Counted from the stretch's first letter, positions 1 through 8,578 are shown. The stretch is 64,000 nt of DNA from Streptomyces sp. NRRL B-24484 (GCF_000717715.1 NZ_JOAI01000010.1:62001-126000); one strand, 5' to 3'. Numbers and translations: made by a program. The notes: a model not told the origin generated them from the letters alone.

Positions 1-1
1 G

Positions 2-532
2 CTACTGCTCGGCATCCTGACCGGGCCCATCGGTCTCGCTGTTTTCGCGATCACTCACTACTGGGACCAGATCAAGGCTGGGGCATCGTCGGTCTGGGAC
101 TGGATCAAGACCGCGGCGCGGGGAATCGGAAATGCCTTCTCGTTCGTCGGCCAGATGATCTGGGCCCCGTTCAAGTGGGCATTCAACATGGTCGCCTGGG
201 GCTGGAACCACAGCGTCGGCGGGCTCGGGTTCACCGTCCCGGACTGGGTGCCCGGCGTTGGCGGCCGCAGCTTCCACATCCCGCACGTGCCGATGCTCGC
301 CAAGGGCGGCCACATCACCGGCTCCGGCGACGTCATCGTCGGCGAGAACGGCCCCGAGCGGCTCTCCCTGCCGAGCGGCGCGACCGTCACCCCGCTATCC
401 CGCGCCACGGGCGGCGGGGGCGGTGTCCTGCGGGTGGAGATCGCCGGGCCCGAGGAGATGCGCCGGCTGATCCGACTTGTCGTCCGCTCCGACGGCCGCG
501 GCGACGCCGGCACTGCGTTCAACACCGGCTGA
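2..532 (+). CDS. Phage tail tape measure protein, C-terminal part (partial)
   Basis: The frame is open from the first bases of the window, so the start lies outside it. The visible 176 residues begin with a hydrophobic stretch (LLLGILTGPIGLAVFAITHY), continue with Trp-rich helices, and end with the motif GGHITGSGDVIVGENGPERL. That ending is typical of the C-terminus of tape measure proteins from tailed phages of Actinobacteria. In the family, the protein sets tail length and helps DNA entry. The next gene starts 12 bases downstream behind a perfect AGGAGGA, so the two are probably cotranscribed in the tail operon. Assignment rests on these motifs and on the tail and lysis genes that follow. 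Confidence 0.8.
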   Translation, partial: LLLGILTGPIGLAVFAITHYWDQIKAGASSVWDWIKTAARGIGNAFSFVGQMIWAPFKWAFNMVAWGWNHSVGGLGFTVPDWVPGVGGRSFHIPHVPMLAKGGHITGSGDVIVGENGPERLSLPSGATVTPLSRATGGGGGVLRVEIAGPEEMRRLIRLVVRSDGRGDAGTAFNTG

Positions 533-544
533 CAGGAGGACACT

Positions 545-3500
545 GTGGCGTTCCCCCAGGACCCGATGAGCGTGGTCGTCGCCCTGAAGACCGGCACCAC
601 CTGGTCGGATATCAGCGGCGACGTCCTCGCCCGGGACGGCATCAGCATCGACCGCGGCCGCGCGGACGAGGGCTCACGCGCGGACCCGGGTAAGTGCCGC
701 CTGAGCCTGGACAACACCGACGGCACGTACACCCGGCGCAACCCGCTCAGCCCGCTGTACGGCCTGATCGGCCGCAACACGCCGCTGCGGGTGTCGGTCC
801 GGGCGGCGCACTACCTCGACGTCCCGGGGGCCGGCAACGCCTCGACCCCGGACACCGCCGCGCTCGACATCACCGGCGACCTGGACGCCCGGGTCGAGGC
901 CACCTCGGACACCCTGTGGTGGCAGCCCACCCCGACGGAGATCCTCGGCAAGTACGAGAACGTCGTGGGCAACCAGAGGGCCTGGCGCCTGACCGTCGCC
1001 AGCGGCTACCTGCAGCTCGGCTGGTCCACCGACGGCACCGGCGCCGGCTTCACCAACGTCATCGCCACCGCGCCCGTGGCCGCGCCGCGCTCCGGCCGCC
1101 TCGCCGCCCGGGTCACCCTCGACGTCGACAACGGCGCGACCGGCAAGACCGTGACGTTCTACACCGCGCCGTCCATCGCGGGCCCGTGGACCCAAGTCGG
1201 CGCCCAGGTCGTCTCGGCCGGCACCACCAGCATCTTCAACTCCAGCGCGCCACTGCAGGTCGGGGCGACCGGAAACGGCGGTGTCGGCCGGCCCACCATG
1301 CGCGTGCATGCCGCCGAGGTCCGCAGCGGCATCGGCGGGACCGTGGTGGCCGCACCGGACTTCACCGCCCAGGCAGTCGGCGCCACCACCTGGGTCGACT
1401 CGGCGGGCCGGACCTGGACCGTCAACGTCCCCGCCACCATCACCGACCTGTGGCACCGGTTCTGCGGCGAGGTCTCCACCTGGCCGACCCGCTGGGACGT
1501 CTCGGGCAAGGACGTCTGGACGCCGATCGAGGCCGCCGGCATCCTGCGCCGCCTCGGCCAGGGCAAGACCCCGCTCCGCAGCCCCATGTTCCGGGAATTC
1601 TCGAGTCCGGCCCGCACCCACATCGTCGCCTACTGGCCCATGGAGGACGGCGAGTTCTCCACCGCGTTCGCCTCGGCCATCGCGGGTGCGGCCCCGCTGG
1701 CGATCAGCGGCACCGCCAAGCCCGCCTCCTATGCGGACTGGCTGCCCTCGGCGCCGATGCCGACCCTGGGCACCGCCACCGCCTCCGGCACGCTCCCCAC
1801 CTACACCGCCACCGGCCAGACCGCCCTGCGCTTCTGGCTCCGCCCGCCCGCGGCCGGAGTCGCGACCGAGCAGCGGCTCATCACCCTGGCCGGCACCGGC
1901 ACCGCCGCCCGCTGGACGCTGTCCCTCGCCCCCACCGGCCTGCGGCTGCGGGCGTTCAACACTCTCGGTGTGGCGCTGCTCGACACCGGCGTGGTCGGCT
2001 TCGCCGTCAACGGCGTCGACTCCAGCATCGTGCTGGAGCTCACCGAGTCCGCTGGCAGCGTCAACTGGCGCGTCCAGCGGCAGACGTTCACCCTGTACGG
2101 CGGCATCGATGAGGGCCAGACCACCGGCACGCTCGCGGCCGCGACCGTCGGCCAGATCACCGCGCTGGCCGTCGCCGAGGATCAGGCCCTGGGGGACACC
2201 GTCGTCGGCCACATCGCCGTCGCCGACGACCTCACCGCCTACACCAACACCGCCCAGGCCATGGGCGGCTGGGCGGGGGAGACCTCCCTCGACCGGCTGG
2301 TGCGGCTCTGCGCCGAGAACCAGATCGGGTTCACCTACACCGGCCAGGCCTCCGACACGATGCGGCTCGGCATCCAGCCCAGGGCGACCCTGCTGTCCGT
2401 CCTGGACGCCGCGGCCGCCGCCGACGGCGGGATCCTCGGCGAGCAGCTCGGCGACCTCGGCCTGACCTACGCCACCCGCACCAGCCTCTACAACGAGCCC
2501 GTAGCCCTGGCCCTGGACTACGCGTCGAACGGCGAGGTCGCGCCGAACCTGGAGCCCGTCGACGACGACCAGCACGTCTCCAACGACGTCGAGATCAAGC
2601 GCGACGGCGGATCCTCGGCGCGCGTCGACCTCGACATCGGGACGCTGTCCACCCTCGACCCGCCCGCGGGCGTCGGCCGGTACGAGGACAGCACCACCCT
2701 CGGCCTGTACCAGGACTCCCAGTGTGTGCACATCGCCGGGTGGAGGCTGCACCTGGGCACCGTCGACGAGGACCGGTACCCGAAGATCCGGGTGGACCTC
2801 GCGGCCGCCCCGCACCTGATCCCCGCGATCCTGGCCGCCCGCCTCGGCGACCGGGTCACCATCGCCCACCCGCCGGCCTGGCTGCCGCCCGGCACCATCG
2901 ACCAGATGGCCCTCGGCTCCAGCGAGACCATCGGCCTGTGGGACTGGGACATCGAGTTCAACTGCGTGCCCTACAGCCCGTGGAAGGTCGCCGTGCTCGA
3001 CGACGGCACCCTCGGCCGGCTCGACTCCGACGGCTCCACCCTCGCGGTCGCTGCCACCAGCGGTGCCACCGCGCTCACCGTCCAGACCACCAGCATGGAC
3101 TCACAGCGGTGGACCACCGACCCGGCGGAGGTGCCGCTCGACCTGCTGATCGCCGGCGAGGTCGTCACCGCCACCGCGATCAACCACAGCGTGCGGGACA
3201 GCTTCGGCCGGACCGCGAGCAGCAGCTGGGGCTCGGCAGACTCCGGGCAGGCCTGGACGACCGGCGGCGGCTCCGCGTCCGACTACTCCGTGTCCGGCGG
3301 CACCGGCCGGCACGCCTGCAGCACCGTCAACGCCACCCGGCGCACCACCGCCGCCGCGCCGACCGCCGACCTGGAGCTGTACGCCACGGTCTCCAGCAGC
3401 GCGCTCGCCACCGGCGCCAGCCAGAACGCTTCCCTGATGGCCCGCCTGGTCGACGCCTCGAACTACTACTACTGCCGGTTCGAGATGACGACCACGCAGA

Positions 3501-3904
3501 CCGTGATTCTCGCCCTGCGCAAGCTGGTGGCGGGCGTGGACACCCTGCTGACCAGTCTCACCGTGCCCGGCCTCGTCCACGCGGCGGGCACCCGGTACGC
3601 GATCCGCTGGCAGGTCTACGGCACCACCCTGCGCGCCCGCGCCTGGCTCGCCTCCGGTGTCGAGCCGACCGACTGGCACGTCACCGCGACGGACGCCTCG
3701 TTCACCGCGGCCGGTCAGGTCGGCTGCCGCTCGATCCTCACCACCGGCAACACGAACACGCTGCCGGTGACCATCGACTACGACGACTTCCGGGTGCCCA
3801 ACCCTCAGGCGTTCACCGTCGCCCGGGCCGCCAACGGCATCATCAAGGCCCAGTCCGCCGGAGCCGACGTCCGCCTCGCCACCCCCATGATCCTCGCCCT
3901 GTAG
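545..3904 (+). CDS. Phage minor tail protein with lectin-like C-terminal domain
   Basis: An 1119-residue protein starting at GTG 545 behind AGGAGGA (534-540). The first 100 residues (WSDISGDVLARDGISIDRGR and the following NTDGTYTRRNP) match the opening of minor tail proteins next to tape measure genes in Streptomyces phages. A central segment around residues 355-580 (VAYWPMEDG onward) and a C-terminal segment around 885-1085 (starting DSFGRTASSSWG, with NASLMARLVDASNYYYCRFE) look like concanavalin/LamG-type beta-sandwich modules. Such modules in tail tips usually bind cell-wall sugars. The receptor-binding role is inferred from domain type and position. No frameshift is visible. Confidence 0.75.
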   Translation: MAFPQDPMSVVVALKTGTTWSDISGDVLARDGISIDRGRADEGSRADPGKCRLSLDNTDGTYTRRNPLSPLYGLIGRNTPLRVSVRAAHYLDVPGAGNASTPDTAALDITGDLDARVEATSDTLWWQPTPTEILGKYENVVGNQRAWRLTVASGYLQLGWSTDGTGAGFTNVIATAPVAAPRSGRLAARVTLDVDNGATGKTVTFYTAPSIAGPWTQVGAQVVSAGTTSIFNSSAPLQVGATGNGGVGRPTMRVHAAEVRSGIGGTVVAAPDFTAQAVGATTWVDSAGRTWTVNVPATITDLWHRFCGEVSTWPTRWDVSGKDVWTPIEAAGILRRLGQGKTPLRSPMFREFSSPARTHIVAYWPMEDGEFSTAFASAIAGAAPLAISGTAKPASYADWLPSAPMPTLGTATASGTLPTYTATGQTALRFWLRPPAAGVATEQRLITLAGTGTAARWTLSLAPTGLRLRAFNTLGVALLDTGVVGFAVNGVDSSIVLELTESAGSVNWRVQRQTFTLYGGIDEGQTTGTLAAATVGQITALAVAEDQALGDTVVGHIAVADDLTAYTNTAQAMGGWAGETSLDRLVRLCAENQIGFTYTGQASDTMRLGIQPRATLLSVLDAAAAADGGILGEQLGDLGLTYATRTSLYNEPVALALDYASNGEVAPNLEPVDDDQHVSNDVEIKRDGGSSARVDLDIGTLSTLDPPAGVGRYEDSTTLGLYQDSQCVHIAGWRLHLGTVDEDRYPKIRVDLAAAPHLIPAILAARLGDRVTIAHPPAWLPPGTIDQMALGSSETIGLWDWDIEFNCVPYSPWKVAVLDDGTLGRLDSDGSTLAVAATSGATALTVQTTSMDSQRWTTDPAEVPLDLLIAGEVVTATAINHSVRDSFGRTASSSWGSADSGQAWTTGGGSASDYSVSGGTGRHACSTVNATRRTTAAAPTADLELYATVSSSALATGASQNASLMARLVDASNYYYCRFEMTTTQTVILALRKLVAGVDTLLTSLTVPGLVHAAGTRYAIRWQVYGTTLRARAWLASGVEPTDWHVTATDASFTAAGQVGCRSILTTGNTNTLPVTIDYDDFRVPNPQAFTVARAANGIIKAQSAGADVRLATPMILAL

Positions 3905-3913
3905 GAGGCCCAC

Positions 3914-4444
3914 GTGGTTATCGCAGTTCCCGCGCCGGTCACCCGGGCGGCCGGCAGCAGGGTGACGAGCGGCATCTGGCAGGCCGACATCACCGACCCG
4001 GTCACTTTCCTGACGAACCCGCCGGTGTTCCAGGGCTACCAGACGGCCGTGCAGTCGATCGGCAACTCCAGCTTCGTGCCGCTCGCCCTGGACACCGAGG
4101 CCGTCGACTCATACACCGGCCACTCGACGGTCACCAACAATAGCCGCTGGACCTGCCCGGCCGGCGGCGCCGGCTGGTACCTCGTGATCGGCTACTTCGG
4201 GTGCGCGGCCAACGGCACCGGCGTCCGGCTCACCCGGATCAACAAGAACGGCGCGACCCTTCCCCTGTCGCAGTCCGACCTGCCCACGCCCGGCGCCGCG
4301 GTCACCCTCGCCGGCATGGCCATCGCCCTGGTCCAGCTCGCCGTCGGCGACTACGTCGAGACATGCGGCTTCCAGACCAGCGGCGGCGCGCTCAACACCG
4401 TCCCGGGTGACAGCGGGATGGTCGTCCTCTTCTACCACGCCTGA
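3914..4444 (+). CDS. Phage tail/fibre protein with C1q-like jelly-roll domain
   Basis: A 176-residue protein from GTG 3914 with GGAGG at 3904-3908. The C-terminal half has the pattern of a C1q/TNF-type jelly roll: GWYLVIGYFGCAANGTGVRL, a following INKNGATL, then GDYVETCGFQTSGGALNT. This fold is common in small tail or baseplate proteins of Streptomyces phages and normally trimerises. It lies 9 bases after the large minor tail protein and 13 bases before the next small gene. I infer an adhesion or tail-tip role. No catalytic residues are apparent. Confidence 0.6.
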   Translation: MVIAVPAPVTRAAGSRVTSGIWQADITDPVTFLTNPPVFQGYQTAVQSIGNSSFVPLALDTEAVDSYTGHSTVTNNSRWTCPAGGAGWYLVIGYFGCAANGTGVRLTRINKNGATLPLSQSDLPTPGAAVTLAGMAIALVQLAVGDYVETCGFQTSGGALNTVPGDSGMVVLFYHA

Positions 4445-4457
4445 CAGGAGCGCTCTC

Positions 4458-4772
4458 GTGAGAACGCCCATCGCCCCCCTGCCGCTGTCCACGCCCCGGT
4501 GCGCGGCCTGCGGCGAGCCCGCCGCCGTCCAGTGGCGGCGTCGCAACGTCGAGGACCCGAACGCCACTGACGCCGTGTACGCCTGCGGCCCGCACGCCAT
4601 CACCCTGGACGCCGCAGCCCTCGTCCACCAGGCCGACTGCCCGGCCCCCGACCCGGCCGTACTGCCCGAGTGCGGGTGCAGCCCGGAGCCGGCCCCGCCG
4701 CCGACCCCGGTCCCCGGCGCCGAGCCGACCACCGCCCTCCCGACCGGCTGGGTCGTCCCGACCGGCACCTGA
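4458..4772 (+). CDS. Small phage protein with N-terminal Cys motif, function unknown
   Basis: A 104-residue protein from GTG 4458, with CAGGAG at 4445-4450. It begins with a short Pro-rich stretch, then CAACGEPA and, later, YACGPH and CGCSPEP, which could bind a metal. The last 40 residues are Pro/Ala-rich and probably disordered. It has no signal peptide and no membrane segment. Similar short Cys-containing proteins sit between tail and endolysin genes in Streptomyces prophages. I do not recognise a function. Confidence 0.6.
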   Translation: MRTPIAPLPLSTPRCAACGEPAAVQWRRRNVEDPNATDAVYACGPHAITLDAAALVHQADCPAPDPAVLPECGCSPEPAPPPTPVPGAEPTTALPTGWVVPTGT

Positions 4773-4837
4773 CCCACCCCCACACCCCAGCCCCGCGGCC
4801 GCCCGGCCCGGGGCTCCTGCATGCCCGGAGGAAGCCC

Positions 4838-5692
4838 GTGCCCGACCAGTTCCTTCCCGGCGCCGAGCGGCGCCAGCTCGACGACGCGCCGATGACCGGC
4901 GACGGCGGCACCCGCACCATCTGGCACATCACCTGGGACAAGAACGCCACTGCGGAGCGGCCCGCGGACCTCGTCTCCTTCGAGTCCCTCGCCAGCTACT
5001 TCTACGGCTCCGGCTCCGGCTCCGCGCCGCACCTGCTCTGGGACCCGTTCACCGGCCGGGTGATGCAGTTCTTCTCGGCGACGTCCCGCAGCAAGTCCGT
5101 GATCAACGCTCCGGGCGGCGTTGAGACGAACCGCAAGGGCAACGTCTGCATCCAGATCGAGAGCCTCTTCTTCCCGTACTGCCAGGTCAACGGCAAGGTC
5201 TACCCGACGCTCGCCGACACTCCCTGCATCGGTCTGGACCGGATCATGGCCTGGCTGCGGTCCTGGGGCGTGCCGGACGTCTGGCCGATGGGCGAGCCGA
5301 CCTGGACGCCCCGCCGGGACGCCGCGGTCTGGGACCGGGCCAGCGGCCACTACGGCCACTCCCAGGTCCCGGAGAACGACCACAACGACCCGGGTCCGAT
5401 GCCCAGCCTCTTCGGCACCGCGGCGCCCGTCCCGGCCCCGGCGCCGCCGGCCCGGTCGACCGGCCCGGCCTGGCCTGGCCGCTACCTGCGCGACCCCACC
5501 CGCGGCTCCGACGCCCGGATGTGGCAGCAGCGCATGCGGGAACGCGGCTGGCCCATCACCGTCGACGGCGTCTACGGCCCGCGCTCGGCCGCGATCTGCC
5601 GCACCTTCCAGCAGGAAAAGCACCTCGGCGCCGACGGCGTGGTTGGTCCCGCGACCTGGGCCACCACCTTCCGAACCGACAACGTCACCTGA
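4838..5692 (+). CDS. Endolysin: amidase-like domain plus peptidoglycan-binding domain
   Basis: A 284-residue protein from GTG 4838 behind GGAGGAAG (4827-4834). The first 190 residues fit an N-acetylmuramoyl-L-alanine amidase / peptidoglycan recognition fold. IWHITWDKNA carries the likely first zinc His, GGVETNRKGNVCIQIE is the central strand region, and ENDHNDPGPM carries the second His and the Asp. A Pro/Ala linker leads to residues 215-275, a PG_binding_1 repeat (GSDARMWQQRMRERGW, then VDGVYGPRSA and GVVGPATW). It has no signal peptide, as expected for an endolysin released through a holin. The two membrane proteins directly downstream complete a lysis cassette. The family assignment is firm; the exact bond cut is inferred. 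Confidence 0.85.
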   Translation: MPDQFLPGAERRQLDDAPMTGDGGTRTIWHITWDKNATAERPADLVSFESLASYFYGSGSGSAPHLLWDPFTGRVMQFFSATSRSKSVINAPGGVETNRKGNVCIQIESLFFPYCQVNGKVYPTLADTPCIGLDRIMAWLRSWGVPDVWPMGEPTWTPRRDAAVWDRASGHYGHSQVPENDHNDPGPMPSLFGTAAPVPAPAPPARSTGPAWPGRYLRDPTRGSDARMWQQRMRERGWPITVDGVYGPRSAAICRTFQQEKHLGADGVVGPATWATTFRTDNVT

Positions 5693-5704
5693 TCGGAGCT
5701 CACC

Positions 5705-5929
5705 ATGCCCAGTAAGTTCGTTGTTGACGCGGCCGAGCGCATCGGCGCCACCGCGGCCGAGGCCGGCCTGGGCGCCGCCATCGTGGAACTCGGCGACCTG
5801 CCGTACTGGTGGATCGCCCTGCTGCTGCCAGCCCTGGCCGCCGGTAAGGCGGGCCTGGCCTCGTTCATCGGCCGGAAGGACACGGCAGCCGCACTGCCCG
5901 CGGCCGCAGACCCGGCGAGCCGCCAGTGA
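5705..5929 (+). CDS. Putative holin
   Basis: A 74-residue protein from ATG 5705, with GGAG at 5695-5698. The N-terminus (MPSKFVVDAAERIGATAAEA) resembles an amphipathic helix. It is followed by a hydrophobic segment around residues 33-53 (YWWIALLLPALAAGKAGLAS) and a charged then Ala/Pro-rich tail. The size, membrane topology and place just after the endolysin match small holins of Streptomyces phages. In such cassettes the holin forms membrane lesions that release the endolysin. The stop overlaps the next start in GTGA, which suggests translational coupling. Confidence 0.7.
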   Translation: MPSKFVVDAAERIGATAAEAGLGAAIVELGDLPYWWIALLLPALAAGKAGLASFIGRKDTAAALPAAADPASRQ

Positions 5930-6276
5930 TAGCTGAGCCCACCACCGGGGTCGTCGCGGTCGACCAAGCCGCAGCCTGGGCCGCGGCCCTCGCCGCGATC
6001 CTCGGCCTGCTCCTAGTCATCTGGCGGGCCGTGCGGAGGTCACTGGCCAAGCTGGAACAGTTCCTCGACGACTGGAACGGAACACCCGGCAGGCCGGGCG
6101 TCCCGGCCCGGCCCGGCATGGTCGAGCGCGTCGGCCGCATCGAAGGACTGCAGCGCCAACAGGGCGAACACCTCGACCGCATCGAGCACGAGCTGCACCC
6201 CAACAGCGGGTCGAGCCTTCGGGACGCGGTCGATAGCATCGGCCGGACCGTCGGCGCCACCCCCCGCGACCCCTGA
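5926..6276 (+). CDS. Small membrane protein of the lysis cassette with coiled-coil tail
   Basis: A 116-residue protein whose GTG (5926) overlaps the TGA of the holin gene. One membrane helix (residues 15-37, AWAAALAAILGLLLVIWRAV) is followed by a basic stretch. A Gly/Pro hinge (NGTPGRPGVPARPGM) and a heptad-like helix (VGRIEGLQRQQGEHLDRIEH) come next. This N-in, single-span plan with a cytoplasmic coiled coil is seen in small proteins beside holins, including possible second holins, antiholins and DUF2746-like proteins. Which of these it is cannot be decided from sequence. A hairpin follows at 6282-6318. Confidence 0.65.
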   Translation: MIAEPTTGVVAVDQAAAWAAALAAILGLLLVIWRAVRRSLAKLEQFLDDWNGTPGRPGVPARPGMVERVGRIEGLQRQQGEHLDRIEHELHPNSGSSLRDAVDSIGRTVGATPRDP

Positions 6277-6281
6277 GACCA

Positions 6282-6318
6282 CGCCCCCCGCCCCGGCTCC
6301 GGCCGGCGGCGGGGGGCG
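6282..6318 (+). terminator. Hairpin after the lysis cassette
   Basis: Two 11-base arms, CGCCCCCCGCC (6282-6292) and GGCGGGGGGCG (6308-6318), are perfectly complementary, with a 15-base GC-rich loop. They are followed by a T-containing stretch (GCTTTGGCGTTTTG). It lies 6 bases after the last lysis-cassette gene and is the likely end of the late phage transcript. Confidence 0.6.
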
Positions 6319-6395
6319 GCTTTGGCGTTTTGCACCCTGACGTCTCGTCACTCGACGGTCGTAGACTCGGCTCACCACTCGACGGAGGGAGCACC

Positions 6396-6620
6396 GTGGA
6401 GACCGAGTTCACCTACGACATCCGGTACCGGCTCGACCCGAGCGCCGAGGTCCGGACCCGCCGGCTGACCCTCGCGGACCCCGACCCTCAGCCGGGCTAC
6501 GGTCCGGCACTGGGCCATCTTCACCAGGCGCTCCGCAGGTCCGACCCAGTCGAGTTCGGTGACATGACCGACCCAGCCCAGCTCGCGATCCTGTCCGTGC
6601 GGCAGGTGGTCGAGGCCTAG
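6396..6620 (+). CDS. Hypothetical protein
   Basis: A 74-residue protein from GTG 6396 behind GGAGGG (6384-6389). It is mostly polar and charged, with no membrane segment, signal peptide or recognisable motif. Its TAG stop shares the palindrome CTAG (6617-6620) with the TAG stop of the opposing XRE gene, so the two genes converge with overlapping stops. I do not recognise a family. The RBS and codon use support it as a real gene. Confidence 0.55.
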   Translation: METEFTYDIRYRLDPSAEVRTRRLTLADPDPQPGYGPALGHLHQALRRSDPVEFGDMTDPAQLAILSVRQVVEA

Positions 6621-7666
6621 AGCCGCCGGCGCGCGTCCTCCAGGCGGACCCGGTAGAAGGCTGCGTCCCGGGGGTACTCCTCGGCGAGCTCGTCCACGAC
6701 CTGGGCGAGGGCGTCGGCTGCGGTCGCCCAGTCCCGCGCGGCGTGCGCGGCCTCGCCCATCAGCGCACGTGCCCGGGTCGGGCTGAGCCAGTAGAGCCAG
6801 CCGGGTCGCTCGCCCTCCTCCGGCGCGCGTAGTGCGTCCGTGTAGGCCTGCTCTGCCAGTATGCGGGCCCGGTCGCGCTCGCCGACGCAGGCGGCCGCCA
6901 TGGCCTCTGTGTGGCGGGCGATCGAGGCCGCGGCGGGCGAGAGCTCGTGCGCGTACCACGAGGCGTCGGCCGCCGTCCTCAGCGCCCGTACTGGGTCCCC
7001 GGTCTGCAGCTGGTAGTAGCTGCGGACCCGGGTACACCAGGAGGCCATGTCGCGCGAGTGTGCGTCCATGGCCCAGCCTTGTGCGCAGTTGAGCCAGGCG
7101 AGTGCGGGGCCGAGGCGGCCCTCTCCGTGGGCGACCCAGGAGAGCCAGTGCGCGTGCTCGGCTGCCAGCAGTAGGAGCCGGTCGGCCGTCTCGCCCGAGC
7201 AGCCCGGAAGCAGGCGTGTGACGACGTCCAGCTGCTGCCGGACGACGGGCCACATGCCGACCCCAGACCCGGAGTCCTCCGCCCGTCGGTGTTCGGCCAG
7301 CACTCGGGCGATCCACTCAGCATCGCGGGTGTCGGGCCGGCCTCGGGCGTGCGCGCGAGCTACCCGCTCGGTCAGTTCTGGGTCGGGTGACCAGGCAATC
7401 TCTGTGGAGGTGGTGGGAAGGCCGAGGAGTTCGGGCGGCACGCGGAGTCCCTCTGTGATGCGTCGGATGACCGCCTGCTCCGTGATTCGCCGCCGCCCGC
7501 ACTCGATCAGGGAGACGTGTGACTGCGGCATTCCGATGAGCAGGCCGAGCTCGGTCTGCGGGATCCCTCCGGCGGCGCGCCGGTAGTGCCGGAAGACCCC
7601 GGCCCAGTCCTCGCTCGCCCAGGCTGCCCGCAGACGCGGGTCAAGCCATGGTGCATCAGTGCGCAT
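6617..7666 (-). CDS. XRE-family regulator with long C-terminal TPR-like domain
   Basis: A 349-residue protein. Residues 22-80 carry a helix-turn-helix of the Cro/cI type (FRHYRRAAGGIPQTELGLLI, then MPQSHVSLIECGRRRI). The remaining 260 residues are alpha-helical and Ala-rich with repeated AL..A and RA..A patterns (for example AWLNCAQGWAMDAHSRD and AADASWYAHEL). This matches the TPR-like half found in many Streptomyces XRE regulators, where it probably senses a ligand or partner. It diverges from the small genes at 7766-8235. A perfect 7-base inverted repeat lies 7 bases upstream of its ATG and could be its own operator. Confidence 0.8.
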   Translation of the reverse strand: MRTDAPWLDPRLRAAWASEDWAGVFRHYRRAAGGIPQTELGLLIGMPQSHVSLIECGRRRITEQAVIRRITEGLRVPPELLGLPTTSTEIAWSPDPELTERVARAHARGRPDTRDAEWIARVLAEHRRAEDSGSGVGMWPVVRQQLDVVTRLLPGCSGETADRLLLLAAEHAHWLSWVAHGEGRLGPALAWLNCAQGWAMDAHSRDMASWCTRVRSYYQLQTGDPVRALRTAADASWYAHELSPAAASIARHTEAMAAACVGERDRARILAEQAYTDALRAPEEGERPGWLYWLSPTRARALMGEAAHAARDWATAADALAQVVDELAEEYPRDAAFYRVRLEDARRRL

Positions 7667-7673
7667 GAGTTGA

Positions 7674-7704
7674 CGATACGTCAGGCGTATATGGCTGCGT
7701 ATCG
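7674..7704. promoter_or_regulatory. Inverted repeat between divergent genes (candidate XRE operator)
   Basis: CGATACG (7674-7680) and CGTATCG (7698-7704) form a perfect 7-base inverted repeat with a 17-base spacer. The spacer holds GCGTAT at 7685-7690, which recurs at 7697-7702. It lies 7 bases upstream of the XRE start and 61 bases upstream of the gene at 7766. Local AT content is higher than in the surroundings. Use as an operator by the adjacent regulator is an inference. Confidence 0.45.
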
Positions 7705-7765
7705 CATCCGGGCACTTCGGGGTCGATCCTCTACCCGTACGGATGATCCGTCCCGAGGAGGCTCC

Positions 7766-7978
7766 ATGTCGTCACCCCCTGACCTCACCGAGGAGCAGCT
7801 GGCAGGCATCGCTTGCGTCGACTGCGCCGCGGCTGATGTGCCGTTGTTCGACGCGGGCACGATTCGGCGGGGCGGCGGCGGAGAACCGGTGCAAATCCTG
7901 CCGGTGATGCGCTGCCGGCCGTGCGAGCCGGTCGGCCAGGTGATCGTGATCGCCAGCAGCTCGGGGGCTGCACGGTGA
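7766..7978 (+). CDS. Small Cys-rich hypothetical protein
   Basis: A 70-residue protein from ATG 7766 behind GAGGAG (7755-7760). It has CVDC near residue 17 and CRPC near residue 50, so a zinc-ribbon-like fold is plausible. Between these are a Gly-rich turn (RRGGGGEP) and short hydrophobic strands. It is coupled to the next gene through GTGA (stop 7976-7978, start 7975). Its position opposite an XRE regulator suggests that regulator controls it. The function is unknown. Confidence 0.6.
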   Translation: MSSPPDLTEEQLAGIACVDCAAADVPLFDAGTIRRGGGGEPVQILPVMRCRPCEPVGQVIVIASSSGAAR

Positions 7979-8235
7979 GCGGAGAAGTCCGCGAGCGGGT
8001 GGACCTTCCGCGCGCGATCGAGATCCGGCTGGACCTGAGGGCCGGCCGCTACGTGTCCGCGGAGTGCCAGAACCTGGCGTGCTGGGGGTGCCCCGGGGGC
8101 ATCTCGATACGGCCCGACAACGGACCGGGGCAGCGCATCCGCTGCACCTGCTCGCACGAGGGTTGTTCCTGTCGAGCCTGGTACGAGGCGAACGGGCCGG
8201 AGCGGAAGCCGCAATCGGCCGCCGTTCAGCCGTAG
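7975..8235 (+). CDS. Small Cys-rich hypothetical protein
   Basis: An 86-residue protein whose GTG start overlaps the previous stop. It contains six cysteines in CQNLACWGCPGG and CTCSHEGCSC, a pattern that suggests one or two bound metal ions. It begins with a charged helix and ends in a polar tail. Its last 10 bases overlap the end of the convergent XRE gene at 8226. Translational coupling to the preceding Cys-rich protein suggests the two act together. I do not recognise the family. Confidence 0.55.
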   Translation: MSGEVRERVDLPRAIEIRLDLRAGRYVSAECQNLACWGCPGGISIRPDNGPGQRIRCTCSHEGCSCRAWYEANGPERKPQSAAVQP

Positions 8236-8462
8236 AAGAACCGCCAGGGTGCCACGCCGAGGGCATCGGCGATCGCTGTGAGATCGTCGACCGTGGCGGC
8301 GCGCTGGGCCCGTTCGTAGTGGCCTACGCTCTGCCGGTCCATCCCCGCGAGTTCGGCCAGGCGCTCCTGGCTGTAGCCGCGTTGGTGCCGCAGGAACCTG
8401 ATCCGCTCTCCAACCAATGTTCGCTGTTCGAGTTGGCGAGTAGTCGGCTGGCGGGTAGACAC
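8226..8462 (-). CDS. Small XRE-family DNA-binding protein
   Basis: A compact Cro/cI helix-turn-helix protein of 78 residues if it starts at GTG 8462. The helix-turn-helix is IRFLRHQRGYSQERLAELAG followed by MDRQSVGHYERAQR, and the protein ends in DALGVAPWRFFYG. The frame stays open to 8576, so ATG 8501 is an alternative start. I prefer GTG 8462 because the conserved fold begins 15 residues later and the extra upstream residues look non-coding. No strong ribosome binding site is visible, so leaderless translation is possible. It converges on the gene at 7975 and diverges from the gene at 8579. Confidence 0.7.
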   Translation of the reverse strand: MSTRQPTTRQLEQRTLVGERIRFLRHQRGYSQERLAELAGMDRQSVGHYERAQRAATVDDLTAIADALGVAPWRFFYG

Positions 8463-8578
8463 CCAGAAGACCCAACCGCAGGCGATGCCGACAGTCTGCA
8501 TACAATCGACGCCACTAAGGTGAACGCGCGTTCGACACCTTGGGCGTGACATCGGGGGGCCGATGAACCGGAGCAATC

